64,000 nt of DNA from Pontibacter fetidus (GCF_010119545.1 NZ_JAAEAA010000005.1:62001-126000), one strand, 5' to 3'. Counted from the first letter of the stretch, positions 34,964-45,133 are shown. The notes: generated by a model not told the origin, from the letters alone. Numbers and translations are program-made.

Positions 34964-35899
34964 CTACCAGTCTGGTTTGCTGTTGTCTTTTTTGGTTTTT
35001 GCCTTTTTAGGAAGCTGTTGCAGGTATTGCAGTTCGGCATCGTGCATGGCATTCAATAACATCTTGGCTTTTTCGGCGCTTATTTTTACCTGCTGCCTTT
35101 CTGATTGTGTGCGGGCACGTGTGTCTTCAGCAGATGCATTGTCGCTGCTGCCGCGCTGGTCTGGTTGGTTAGGGTCAAACGGGTTGTCGAGTTGTTGTCC
35201 TTCGGTTTCGCCGGGAGCATTGCCAACTGCCTGTTCCTTATCTTTTTGTTTTGGTTGTTTGCTTTGGCCACCCTGCTTCTGCTCCTGGCCAGCTGGGTCG
35301 AGTTGCGGCTGTTCTATTTCCTGTTCGTCGGTGCCGTTTGCGTCAGGTTTTTGTTTGGGTTGCGGCTCCATTTCTTCATCAAAAGCGGGAGGGGGCAACT
35401 GTTCGTCTCCCTGCTCATTTTGCCTGGCTTCCGGTGCCGGTTTGTCCTGTTCCGCTTTTTCGGGGTGCAGTAACAGGTATTTTTTCAGGAGCTCGTAGTT
35501 ATAGCGGGCTATCTCATTTTCGGGGTTTGCCACTAGGGCGTTCCGGTAAAGCGAAAGGGCCTGGGCATATTTTTTTTGATCGGCTGCGATGTTTCCTAAC
35601 TGCAAATGCACCACCGACCGGATGTGTTCGGATGAATGGTCGGCAAGCAGGCGGTATTGTTCCTGCGCATCTTCCATCAAACCGGCTTTAAAGTAAGCGT
35701 GTCCCAGGTTCAGGCGCAGCTGGTCATCCTTTACTTCCAGGTCTTGCAACAGGTATTCGTAAGCAGTAATGGCTTCGGCATAGTTCTCTTTTGCGTAAGC
35801 TTTGGCGGCACGGTCTGCGTAATCGTTTATCCTGGAAATGGTTTTGATGCCAGACCCCGGAATGGTAAGGAAAAGAAGTATAGCCAGCCACACTTTCAT
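34964..35899 (-). CDS. TPR protein, BatC-like
   Basis: A 311-residue exported protein: signal peptide in the first about 19 residues, then three tetratricopeptide repeats (about 22-128: AYAKENYAEAITAYEYLLQ, LGHAYFKAGLMEDAQEQYRLL, KKYAQALSLYRNALVANPENEIARYN). A long Gln/Glu/Pro/Asp low-complexity region (about 145-265) and a basic tail with KISAEKAKMLLNAMHDAE follow. This layout is that of BatC in the Bacteroidota aerotolerance (Bat) operons. Its ATG overlaps the stop of the upstream VWA gene by 4 bases, so the two are translationally coupled. Confidence 0.85.
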   Translation of the reverse strand: MKVWLAILLFLTIPGSGIKTISRINDYADRAAKAYAKENYAEAITAYEYLLQDLEVKDDQLRLNLGHAYFKAGLMEDAQEQYRLLADHSSEHIRSVVHLQLGNIAADQKKYAQALSLYRNALVANPENEIARYNYELLKKYLLLHPEKAEQDKPAPEARQNEQGDEQLPPPAFDEEMEPQPKQKPDANGTDEQEIEQPQLDPAGQEQKQGGQSKQPKQKDKEQAVGNAPGETEGQQLDNPFDPNQPDQRGSSDNASAEDTRARTQSERQQVKISAEKAKMLLNAMHDAELQYLQQLPKKAKTKKDNSKPDW

Positions 35900-36867
35900 A
35901 TCCGCACGATCTTTATAGTTATCAACGCATCCAGCAATATAAGGATAAGCGCCAGCGCCAATGGGTAAACATACTTGTTAGCTGTTACATCTATTGTTTT
36001 GCTTTCGCGCAGCTCACCTTCAATGTTGTTGATAGCGCTTACCAACCGGCTTACTTCACTGATGCGGTCGTTTACCTCAAAGTATTGCCCGTTGGTAAGT
36101 TCGGCCAGTTTTACTAAAGGCTCCGGATTAAGTTTGGTAACTATAATGTTGCCGTCGTTGTCGCGTTTAAAACGGTTGCCTTGCGGTATGCGGCTGCCCT
36201 CGGTGGTGCCCACGCCCAGTGTAAACACCCGTATGTTCTGTTCGCGAAGTTGTTCGGCCAGCTGCTCTACATTTTCGCCAAAGTCTTCGCCATCACTTAC
36301 CAATACCAGCACGCGGGCTTTTTGCTCTGCAGCCGGACTATTACCCAACTGCCCGAATTTCTCAACTGCAAGCTCAAGTATAGGTTCGTAATCGGTTCCG
36401 GTGTTTGGCAGCAGGCGGGTATATAAGGTACGGGTATAAAGCTGCAGGGCATTCTGGTCGTAGGTTAGCGGACTCTGTATGTAAGCGTCATCCCCGAAGA
36501 TCATCAGCCCGATGCGGTCGGAGTTAAAGCGTGTAATAAGCCGCTCAATTTCCTGTTTCGATTTTTCAAGGCGCGACGGCTGTATATCAGTTGCATCCAT
36601 AGAAGCCGAAAGGTCTACGGCAATGTACAGGTCTTTCCCTATCGTTTTGATCTCCTTTTTCATGGCACCGAAAGAGGGACCAAGTATAGCTATAACTATA
36701 AGGATAAGGTAGAGGTGGCGCAACACATATTTAACCCAGATGCCATGCGGCCGTTGCCCGAAGAACTGTGCCACCCGCTGCACACGCCACAGGTAGCCGA
36801 TGTACAGCCCAAAAAAGAGCGCACCGAACAAAATCTCGAGCAGGGTGATGGTTTGGTACCAGGTCAT
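35896..36867 (-). CDS. VWA-domain membrane protein, BatB-like
   Basis: A 323-residue protein with N-terminal membrane helices (about 7-27 and 48-66), a von Willebrand A domain and a C-terminal helix (about 298-317). The metal-ion-dependent adhesion site is complete: DLSASMD (Asp85, Ser87, Ser89), a Thr in NTGTDYE, and SDGED (Asp192). This is the BatA/BatB architecture; together with the following TPR gene, BatB-BatC is the best match. The usual partners (MoxR ATPase, DUF58, BatA, BatD) are not in this window. A minus-strand TATCTTTG at 36937-36930 could be its -7 box, but no -33 match is seen. Confidence 0.87.
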   Translation of the reverse strand: MTWYQTITLLEILFGALFFGLYIGYLWRVQRVAQFFGQRPHGIWVKYVLRHLYLILIVIAILGPSFGAMKKEIKTIGKDLYIAVDLSASMDATDIQPSRLEKSKQEIERLITRFNSDRIGLMIFGDDAYIQSPLTYDQNALQLYTRTLYTRLLPNTGTDYEPILELAVEKFGQLGNSPAAEQKARVLVLVSDGEDFGENVEQLAEQLREQNIRVFTLGVGTTEGSRIPQGNRFKRDNDGNIIVTKLNPEPLVKLAELTNGQYFEVNDRISEVSRLVSAINNIEGELRESKTIDVTANKYVYPLALALILILLDALITIKIVRI

Positions 36868-37130
36868 TTAGTGCAAAAGAAAACGGGCTATAGTTTATAG
36901 TTTGCCTCAAACTATAGACCAACCGGTTACAAAGATAAGAATTAACTGCAGCCCGTAACTATGCGTTTGCAGCCTCAGAAACGCACTTTTTAATTTTTTT
37001 TGTGTGGTGCCTTAAAAAACTTTTTAGAGTAGGATATTGGCAAGTTGATTTAGTATCAATTACTTAAGCAGGAGGCAAGGGGAGGGGTTGACTTGATTGG
37101 CTGAAAAAGGCCTTTAAATTTTGAGTACAG
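36868..37130. other. Intergenic region upstream of the tRNA cluster
   Basis: About 320 gene-free bases lie between the BatB-like gene and tRNA-Ser. This part holds two AACTATAG-type half sites, a minus-strand -7-like box at 36930-36937 and AT-rich sequence. No gene is seen. Confidence 0.4.
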
Positions 37131-37132
37131 CT

Positions 37133-37163
37133 ATTGCACGGTCGTAAAGTTTTTGTAAGTTTG
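37133..37163 (+). promoter_or_regulatory. Promoter of tRNA-Ser
   Basis: ATTG at 37133-37136, a 19-base spacer and an exact TAAGTTTG at 37156-37163 match the Bacteroidota promoter TTTG-N19-TAnnTTTG with one mismatch. The tRNA begins 26 bases downstream. Confidence 0.75.
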
Positions 37164-37188
37164 CATACTCTTTAGCAGAAAGAGGCCC

Positions 37189-37275
37189 GGAGGGGTGGGT
37201 GAGTGGCTGAAACCAGCAGTTTGCTAAACTGCCGTACTGGTAACGGTACCGGGGGTTCGAATCCCCCCTCCTCCG
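37189..37275 (+). tRNA. tRNA-Ser (anticodon GCT)
   Basis: An 87-base type II tRNA with long variable arm. Acceptor GGAGGGG pairs with CTCCTCC, the anticodon stem GCAGT/ACTGC encloses TTGCTAA (anticodon GCT, reading AGC/AGT), and T-arm GGGGG-TTCGAAT-CCCCC is perfect. The discriminator is G, and CCA is not encoded. Confidence 0.96.
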
Positions 37276-37300
37276 CAAGAGAAATATTTTTAAAATTTGT

Positions 37301-37331
37301 TTTGACAGTTTAAAAACTTCTCTTACTTTTG
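37301..37331 (+). promoter_or_regulatory. Promoter of tRNA-Pro (and tRNA-Arg)
   Basis: TTTG at 37301-37304, exactly 19 bases, then TACTTTTG at 37324-37331: a perfect match to TTTG-N19-TAnnTTTG, 54 bases before tRNA-Pro. Confidence 0.85.
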
Positions 37332-37385
37332 CACCGCGTTCAACAATAACAGCACGTAAGTGTTACCGGAGTTGAAAGCATAGTT

Positions 37386-37459
37386 CGGGGTGTAGCGTAG
37401 CCCGGTATCGCGCCACATTTGGGATGTGGAGGTCGTAGGTTCGAATCCTGCCACCCCGA
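37386..37459 (+). tRNA. tRNA-Pro (anticodon TGG)
   Basis: Acceptor CGGGGTG/CACCCCG, anticodon stem CCACA/TGTGG around TTTGGGA (anticodon TGG), T-loop GTTCGAATC, discriminator A. It is 74 bases long with no encoded CCA. Confidence 0.96.
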
Positions 37460-37524
37460 CTTAAAAATTTCGGAAGCAATTCCGAAATTTTTTGTTTAAA
37501 GGATACAGTAAACACTGTAACCAT

Positions 37525-37598
37525 GGTCTCGTAGCTCAGCTGGATAGAGCAACTGCCTTCTAAGCAGTAGGTCTTTGGTTCGAATCCAAACGGGATCA
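37525..37598 (+). tRNA. tRNA-Arg (anticodon TCT)
   Basis: Acceptor GGTCTCG pairs with CGGGATC (two wobble pairs), anticodon stem ACTGC/GCAGT around CTTCTAA (anticodon TCT, reading AGA), T-loop GTTCGAATC. It is 74 bases long and is followed within a few bases by a terminator. Confidence 0.95.
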
Positions 37599-37603
37599 CT
37601 AAA

Positions 37604-37638
37604 AAGCCTCTTTGCATTGTGCGAAGAGGCTTTTTTGT
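37604..37638 (+). terminator. Terminator after the tRNA cluster
   Basis: AAGCCTCTT (37604-37612) pairs with AAGAGGCTT (37624-37632), followed by a T run. Confidence 0.85.
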
Positions 37639-37705
37639 TTGCTTTGTTCTTTCCTGATTTAACTTGTTTTAGTATATTCAGGTTTTACCAATTGCTTAGC
37701 TTGTA

Positions 37706-38152
37706 ATGCCTTACCTTTCTTCTAAACCGTTACCGGATAGTGTAATAACCTGCTATAAAAAAGATTATGTAATTATAACCTTGCATACAGGTAGCGGTAT
37801 TTTAACTGTTAAATGGCTAAGACCTGTAGATAGTAGGGAATATAGAACGGGCATTAAAGAAACTGGTAAAATTTTGCTGGAAAATAACCTGGAAAAGCTG
37901 CTTGTCAATAATCAGCTGATGGATGTGCTTACTGCAGATGACCAGGGCTGGCTCGCAAAGATATCTATTGAAGTTATCTCAAAAAGTGAGCTAAAGTATC
38001 TGGCAATTGTATCTTCTACAAACATGATGCAGCAACTTACAAATGAGGCATTAGATGTAAGGGTAAAGCAGGAGACTCCACCTTTTGAGACACAATATTT
38101 TTACATGGAGCGGGATGCCATGGAGTGGTTACAAGGGATTTATAAAGAATAA
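37706..38152 (+). CDS. Small soluble protein of unknown function, STAS-like shape
   Basis: A 148-residue cytoplasmic protein. Alternating strands and helices (VIITLHTGSGILTVKW, ILLENNLEKLLVNNQLMDVL, LKYLAIVSSTNMMQQL) give the alpha/beta pattern of SpoIIAA/STAS-like domains found as short unknown proteins in this group, but there is no conserved phosphorylatable Ser that I can name. It has no signal peptide and stands alone after the tRNAs. Confidence 0.65.
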   Translation: MPYLSSKPLPDSVITCYKKDYVIITLHTGSGILTVKWLRPVDSREYRTGIKETGKILLENNLEKLLVNNQLMDVLTADDQGWLAKISIEVISKSELKYLAIVSSTNMMQQLTNEALDVRVKQETPPFETQYFYMERDAMEWLQGIYKE

Positions 38153-38222
38153 CAGAAAAGCAGCTCTGAAACGACTATAAATTTCAGCACTTCAGGTAAT
38201 GGGCAGCCGCCATTTGCCAAAC

Positions 38223-38645
38223 TTAATCTCTCTTATGCTCTACCGGGCAATCTTCTAACATCACTTCTACCTCCGGAAAAGTATAGCGCTTGTTTTTGTT
38301 GCCGAAATTGGTTTGTATATAGTTTAGCAGGTTAGTGATTTCGTCCTCGCGCAGGGTAGGTACGCCGGGCATAGCCTTATTATATTCAATACCATTCACT
38401 ACCATCGGACCATCGGCACCGTTACGGATAAGGCAGGCCAGTTCGTTACGGTGGGTTTGCAGGTAATCGGCGTTGGCAATAGGCGGAATAAGGCCACGTA
38501 AACCGGAACCATCCTCCATGTGGCAACTCTGGCAATGCTGCGCATATAATTTCTGGCCCTGGTTCTGTTTATTGGTAAAGCATTGTGTAAGTGTTAGGAG
38601 CGCAGTTGCACCAAAAACTATAGTTGTAAATCTACTTTTTCTCAT
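38223..38645 (-). CDS. Cytochrome c lipoprotein
   Basis: A 140-residue class I c-type cytochrome with a lipoprotein signal (lipobox LTLTQC, Cys22). The haem motif is CQSCH (Cys38, Cys41, His42), and the axial Met is probably Met92 in YNKAMPGVP. As a membrane-anchored periplasmic electron carrier it would feed a terminal oxidase. It is the last gene of a three-gene run; its start overlaps the end of the SCO gene by 14 bases, so translation is coupled. The pairing with SCO points to cytochrome oxidase supply or assembly. Confidence 0.92.
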   Translation of the reverse strand: MRKSRFTTIVFGATALLTLTQCFTNKQNQGQKLYAQHCQSCHMEDGSGLRGLIPPIANADYLQTHRNELACLIRNGADGPMVVNGIEYNKAMPGVPTLREDEITNLLNYIQTNFGNKNKRYTFPEVEVMLEDCPVEHKRD

Positions 38646-39315
38646 GCTGTTGTTCTTTCAGCAATACTTTCATATCCTCAATCAGCCTGTCTACATCTGC
38701 CTGTTCGGTGCCTTCGTATTTGCCGCGTATGTGGCGGTTTTGGTCTATCAGCATAAAATGGCCGCTATGCGAAAAGCCTCCTTCCACGCCTTTATCTTCC
38801 TGGGCACCTACAAAATATTGCATGGCCATGTCGTAAATGCTGTCCCGGTCGCCGGTTACAAAGTGCCATTTGTCGGTTTCTACGTTCAGGCGCTCGGCAT
38901 ACTCTTTTAAAACAGCTACCGTGTCGTGTTTTGGGTCTATGGTATGGGAGAGGAGAACAACATTTGGGTTGTCTTTATAAGCCTCGTACACGCGCAGCAT
39001 CTGGCTTTTCATTTTAGGGCAAATGCTGGGGCAGGTCGTAAAAAAGAAATCCGTTACATAGACCTTTCCGGCCACAGTTTCCTGTGTTACCAGTTGGCTG
39101 TCCTGGTCTACAAAGCTGAAGTCGGGTATCTGGTGGTAAACGGTATCTACTATAGTTTTACCGTTTACCTGGCGTTCTACAGCTTCCCGCTCGCCCAAAA
39201 TAGGTAAGGTTTCTGTGGCGGGGTTGCTCTGGCAGCTATAAGTAAGGGCAGCGGTTAGTATAAAAGCGACGGCAACTATAGTTTGTTTCAGGCTATAGTT
39301 AGTTGGTTGGTTCAT
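38632..39315 (-). CDS. SCO1/SenC family copper chaperone
   Basis: A 227-residue lipoprotein (lipobox TYSC, Cys28) with a thioredoxin fold. The copper-binding residues are complete: Cys95 and Cys99 in TTCPSICPKM and His183 in GGFSHSGHFMLID. SCO proteins deliver copper to, or reduce, the CuA site of cytochrome c oxidase in the periplasm. It overlaps the small lipoprotein gene before it by 17 bases and the cytochrome c gene after it by 14 bases, a tightly packed operon. Confidence 0.93.
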   Translation of the reverse strand: MNQPTNYSLKQTIVAVAFILTAALTYSCQSNPATETLPILGEREAVERQVNGKTIVDTVYHQIPDFSFVDQDSQLVTQETVAGKVYVTDFFFTTCPSICPKMKSQMLRVYEAYKDNPNVVLLSHTIDPKHDTVAVLKEYAERLNVETDKWHFVTGDRDSIYDMAMQYFVGAQEDKGVEGGFSHSGHFMLIDQNRHIRGKYEGTEQADVDRLIEDMKVLLKEQQHEKK

Positions 39316-39733
39316 GTTGCTGGTAAGTTTGGCGGGCAGCCTGTATGGTGCTGTCCATGGTTGTTTTTACGCGTTCTATTTTCTGTAATTCCTGCTGCAG
39401 GTACTCCATTGCCTGCTGGTGCTGCAAAGAGTCCGGGGCGCTATAGTTACGCATCCAGCCCATCATATGCTCGTCGGCATTGTTCAGGGCGTTAATGTTT
39501 TGCTGCAGCAGTTGCAACGTGGCGCTGTCTGTTTGCTGTGCGGCTAGCGTATCGTGCAGGGCATTCAGGTTGCGGCGGAGTTTGAAGATCTGGTCCATTT
39601 CGGCCATGGCAGAATCGTGTACGGCCATTACGTGGTTCTCGAGTTCGGTTTTCTGCTCAGCTTCCGAGGATCCTGGTTTACAACTATAAAGTATCGTTAC
39701 AGGCAGTGCCAGAAGTATAAGTAGCTTTTTCAT
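39299..39733 (-). CDS. Small helical lipoprotein in the SCO operon
   Basis: A 144-residue lipoprotein (lipobox LYSC, Cys18). The mature part is almost entirely helical and charged, with coiled-coil-like stretches (LRRNLNALHDTLAAQQ, LLQQNINALNNADEHMM) and several Met and His residues (HMMGWMRNY), which could bind metal but may not. I do not recognise the family. It is the first gene of the operon with SCO and cytochrome c and overlaps SCO, which suggests a part in the same process. Confidence 0.8.
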   Translation of the reverse strand: MKKLLILLALPVTILYSCKPGSSEAEQKTELENHVMAVHDSAMAEMDQIFKLRRNLNALHDTLAAQQTDSATLQLLQQNINALNNADEHMMGWMRNYSAPDSLQHQQAMEYLQQELQKIERVKTTMDSTIQAARQTYQQHEPTN

Positions 39734-39855
39734 GATGTGTTTCAGGATGAAGCTTTTAATTACAACCGCGAAGGTACGGTTAACTATAGCAATGTAAAAA
39801 TGCAGGCAGTTTTAAATTGGATTTAGCTTACAGCAAAGCAGATATGGAATGACTA

Positions 39856-39928
39856 ATTGGTAATGACGAATGATTAATGAATAATGAGTTATGAAAATTA
39901 GTCATTCATAATTCGTCACTATTCATTA
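39856..39928. repeat. AT-rich imperfect inverted repeat
   Basis: Words such as TTAATGAATA and TTATGAA on the left recur inverted as TTCATAA and TATTCATTAA on the right, just downstream of the DUF486 gene. It may serve as a terminator-like structure or be a mobile repeat. Confidence 0.4.
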
Positions 39929-39932
39929 AAGC

Positions 39933-40262
39933 CTACCATTTCTTGAACACGAAGAATACCGCAGCCAGAATTAGTACAAAGCCAACAATGTAATTCCATT
40001 TTACTTCTTCGCGCAGGTATAACACTGAAAAGCCGATAAACACTACCAGTGTAATTACTTCCTGAATTGTTTTGAGTTGGAAGGCGCTAAACTGCCCATG
40101 ACCAATACGGTTGGCAGGCACCTGGAAACAGTATTCAAAAAACGCGATAAGCCAACTGATAAGTATAACTTTCCAAAGCGACACATCTTTATACTTCAGG
40201 TGTCCATACCAGGCAAAGGTCATAAATATGTTAGAGATAAGCAGCAGAACTATCGTTTTCAT
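39933..40262 (-). CDS. DUF486 / DMT-family small membrane protein
   Basis: A 109-residue membrane protein with four helices, starting at ATG 40262; the frame extends to a TTG at 40283, but ATG gives the usual length. The segments FMTFAWYGHLKYK, WLIAFFEYCFQVPANRIGHG and FQLKTIQEVITLVVF are characteristic of the DUF486 branch of the drug/metabolite transporter superfamily. Transport function is unproven for this family. Confidence 0.88.
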   Translation of the reverse strand: MKTIVLLLISNIFMTFAWYGHLKYKDVSLWKVILISWLIAFFEYCFQVPANRIGHGQFSAFQLKTIQEVITLVVFIGFSVLYLREEVKWNYIVGFVLILAAVFFVFKKW

Positions 40263-42697
<2,435 letters not shown>

Positions 42698-42718
42698 GCT
42701 ATAGTTCTTATTGATTAC

Positions 42719-42757
42719 AGAAGCCGGCTGTACTGCAAAGTATGGCCGGCTTTTTTA
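42719..42757 (+). terminator. gyrB terminator, copy 1
   Basis: AAGCCGGC (42721-42728) pairs with GCCGGCTT (42745-42752), followed by a T run. The whole unit recurs almost unchanged at 43158-43197. Confidence 0.85.
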
Positions 42758-42779
42758 TTGGAAATCTCCTGGAAATGCC

Positions 42780-42835
42780 GCCAGTTTGAGCGCAACAGTA
42801 ACTGGAGGTGGAGTATGGTGCCAGTTTGCAACTGA
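42780..42835. repeat. CCAGTT/AACTGG hairpin repeats, left block
   Basis: GCCAGTTTGAGCGCAACAG followed by TAACTGG, then GCCAGTTTGCAACTG. The same words appear at 43049-43105 and at 45795-45860. Confidence 0.6.
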
Positions 42836-42894
42836 CGAAACTATAGTTTGTGGTATAATACCACTATTGATTGAGTTTTGCGCATCTAATAATT

Positions 42895-43040
42895 GCCCTC
42901 GCTCGCCTCTGGCGAGTGTGAGTTACAAGTGGCGTCTCGCCACGTCATACTTCATATATAGAACAGATTGAGCTACAAAGTATAAGTTACAGTGGCCAGA
43001 GGCCGCGAGTAGCTCACACTCGCCAGAGGCGAGCGAGGGC
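42895..43040. repeat. Inverted pair of CTCGCC triloop hairpins, copy 1
   Basis: Arms 42895-42922 and 43013-43040 are perfect 28-base inverse copies. Each arm contains CTCGCC-TCT-GGCGAG (or its inverse with loop AGA). The interior has two more hairpins with the same loop: GTGGCG-TCT-CGCCAC (42929-42943) and GTGGCC-AGA-GGCCGC (42992-43006). Confidence 0.8.
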
Positions 43041-43157
43041 AGGGGTATAGGGCCAGTTTGTAACTGGCGTATTCCAGAACTATAGTTTCGCCAGTTGCAA
43101 ACTGGCCCCATGTGCAGTCACAAGTTACGCTTACGCTAAACCTGCGACATTGCCGGT

Positions 43158-43197
43158 AAAAGCCGGCTGTACTGCAAAGTATAGCCGGCTTTTTTTG
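43158..43197 (+). terminator. gyrB-type terminator, copy 2
   Basis: AAGCCGGC (43160-43167) pairs with GCCGGCTT (43184-43191). The loop sequence TGTACTGCAAAGTAT is shared with copy 1, so this is a direct duplication, not chance. Confidence 0.8.
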
Positions 43198-43404
43198 TGG
43201 GCTAACTATACCTGTAACTATAGTTTTGGCTATATTTAAGTTTATATATGTAATTGGCACTGCAGAACCAGTAGAAAAAGTCCTGGTTTGGAGGGGCATG
43301 CTCGTTTCATTCTTAAAATTAAGCTGCTATGGCGCGAGCGTTTTTGCCCCGAAATGCTTCGGGATCTGCGACTCGTGTCGAACTATAGTTGGGCATCCGG
43401 CCAT

Positions 43405-43450
43405 TGGATCACAGATCCACGATTATAATAAGTCACGGATCACAGATCCG
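43405..43450. repeat. GGATC triloop hairpin pair
   Basis: TGGATC-ACA-GATCCA (43405-43419) and CGGATC-ACA-GATCCG (43436-43450) differ by a compensated base pair. An inverted relative, CGGATC-TGC-GATCCG, with the same flanking GTGACTTA...TATAAT, lies at 46148-46162. Confidence 0.7.
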
Positions 43451-43638
43451 CGCAAGCAAAACGGAGAATGAAAGTCCCCCTTTGGACAGGGTCGTTTCAT
43501 TCTCCATTTTTTGTCATCCTGTAAGGATCTTTTGAGTTAATAGTAAAGGCTTAACCTCCGGGGGTAGGGGCCCTCTTCTTCCACCAAGTTTCTTAACAGA
43601 ATGACAGTAGATTTTTAGATCGTTTTCTTAGAACAAAA

Positions 43639-43741
43639 GTCCCCCTTTGGAGGGGGTAGGGGGAGGACAACACATACCTGATCCGTGAATTTAAGATCAA
43701 ATAAAGTAAAAATCCTCCCCCTACCCCCTCCGAAGGGGGAC
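43639..43741. repeat. Inverted pair of GTCCCCC repeats
   Basis: The arms starting at 43639 (GTCCCCCTTTGGAGGGGG...) and ending at 43741 are inverse copies with one mismatch over about 29 bases, separated by about 45 bases. A single copy lies at 10384-10412. Confidence 0.75.
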
Positions 43742-43959
43742 ACAAAAACTTGCAAAACAGGAGTGTACATTTGCCCTCTACCCAAAAGCGTTCGGGACGA
43801 GGGCGTTATAGTAAATGTTTTTGTCAGAACTTAACAGCCCTGCCCTTGAGCGAAGTTAGAAGCGGGTTAAATTTTAATAACGCAGGCAAATCGCAACTTA
43901 GGTTAAATTAAATAACTTTAACTCCTGATTTCTATACTTACCCGAACCGGTTTATACTT

Positions 43960-45120
43960 ATGAAAAAGCTTTCCCTTGTTTTAGGTTTTATACTTTTGGC
44001 AACTATAGTTGCAGTGGCGCAGCAGGCTCTACTTAAAACCGTTACTTTTAAACTATACGCTCCCTCGCTTGCCGATAGCAGCACCGTTTATATAGCCGGA
44101 AGCGAACCACAGATCGGCAACTGGAACCCCGGAAAAGTTAAGCTCCAAAGCAAAGGCAACCACACCTGGCAAATACAGGTGCAGTTTCCGGCCCAAACAC
44201 ATCTCGAATACAAGTATACCCTCGGCTCCTGGGACCGCGAAGGCACCGACGCAAAAGGCTTTCCGCTACAAAACTTCAGCACAACTATAACACAGGACAC
44301 AACTATAGCAAACACCATAGAGCACTGGCTGGATAAAAAAACACGTCCGTTTAAAGGCGGCATTACCGGCATGGTAAAGTATCATAAAGGCTTAAAAGCA
44401 ACAGGCCTGCAAGACCGCGATATTATAGTTTGGCTGCCCGAAGGTTATCAACAAAGCAAAGGCAAAAAGTACCCGGTACTATACATGCACGATGGCCAGA
44501 ATATAGTTGATCCCGCCACCAGCTCGTTCGGAGTAGACTGGCACCTCGACGAAACCGCCGACAGCCTGATAAAAGCAAAAGCCATAAAACCGATTGTTAT
44601 AGTTGGCATCTACAACACCTCTGATAGAAGCGACGAGTACACACCCGGCCCAAAAGGCACCGCCTACATGGATTTTGTAGTGAACACCGTAAAGCCTTTT
44701 ATAGATAAAACCTACCGCACGAAAAAAGGCAGAAAACATACGGCCATAGGTGGCTCCTCGGCTGGCGGTATCATGGCCTTTATGCTGGCCTGGGAGTATC
44801 CTGAGGTTTTCTCGAAAGCCATCTGCATGTCGCCGGCCTTTAAAATACAACATATAGATTATGTAGATGATGTAATGAACTATAGTGGTAAAAAGAAGAA
44901 GGTTTTCTTATACATTGATAACGGCGGCATAGAGCTGGAAGAAAGGCTACAACCAGGCATCGACGACATGCTGCAAGCGCTTAAAGCAAAAGGCTATAAA
45001 GAGAACAAGGATTTTGTGTGGGTAAAAGCACCGCAGGACAAGCATTCTGAAGCAGCCTGGGCCAGACGTATGCCGCTGGCACTAAAGCTGATCTTCGGCA
45101 ATGGTAAGGTTACAAAGTAA
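43960..45120 (+). CDS. Secreted esterase with N-terminal CBM20-like domain
   Basis: A 386-residue exported protein. The signal peptide ends near VAVAQQ. Residues about 25-125 resemble a starch-binding CBM20 domain (FKLYAPSLADSSTVYIAGS, PQIGNWNP, HLEYKYTLGSWDRE). The C-terminal domain is an esterase-D/Fes-type alpha/beta hydrolase: YPVLYMHDGQN, nucleophile Ser267 in GGSSAGG, and His362 in DKHSEAAW. It probably hydrolyses an ester in the periplasm or outside the cell, possibly on a glycan given the carbohydrate module; the substrate is not shown. The next gene begins 13 bases downstream. Confidence 0.88.
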   Translation: MKKLSLVLGFILLATIVAVAQQALLKTVTFKLYAPSLADSSTVYIAGSEPQIGNWNPGKVKLQSKGNHTWQIQVQFPAQTHLEYKYTLGSWDREGTDAKGFPLQNFSTTITQDTTIANTIEHWLDKKTRPFKGGITGMVKYHKGLKATGLQDRDIIVWLPEGYQQSKGKKYPVLYMHDGQNIVDPATSSFGVDWHLDETADSLIKAKAIKPIVIVGIYNTSDRSDEYTPGPKGTAYMDFVVNTVKPFIDKTYRTKKGRKHTAIGGSSAGGIMAFMLAWEYPEVFSKAICMSPAFKIQHIDYVDDVMNYSGKKKKVFLYIDNGGIELEERLQPGIDDMLQALKAKGYKENKDFVWVKAPQDKHSEAAWARRMPLALKLIFGNGKVTK

Positions 45121-45133
45121 GTATAGCGCTATT

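Larger units (their letters stand above)
42758..43959. other. 1.2-kb gene-free repeat region after gyrB
   Basis: In order: CCAGTT...AACTGG hairpins (42780-42835), a pair of inverted 28-base arms (42895-42922 and 43013-43040), more CCAGTT hairpins (43049-43105), a second copy of the gyrB terminator (43158-43197), two GGATC triloop hairpins (43405-43450), an inverted pair of GTCCCCC repeats (43639-43741) and a fragment of the AGAACTTAAC repeat (43825-43845). Open frames here are built from these repeats and are not called. Confidence 0.7.

Noticed and set aside
35105-35473. Hydrophobic plus-strand frame opposite the BatC-like gene.
   Set aside because: It is the complement of the Gln/Glu/Pro-rich low-complexity region, which reads as Leu/Phe/Cys in antisense.
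37363-37617. A minus-strand open frame over the tRNA-Pro and tRNA-Arg genes.
   Set aside because: It is antisense to two well-folded tRNAs; its translation is the kind of spurious protein often produced by antisense tRNA sequence.
42780-43450. Possible CRISPR array because of many short repeats.
   Set aside because: Repeats are of different families, palindromic, inverted and irregularly spaced, with no uniform spacers and no cas genes.
42711-43471. Three open frames in the region after gyrB.
   Set aside because: They are translations of hairpin repeats and the duplicated terminator.
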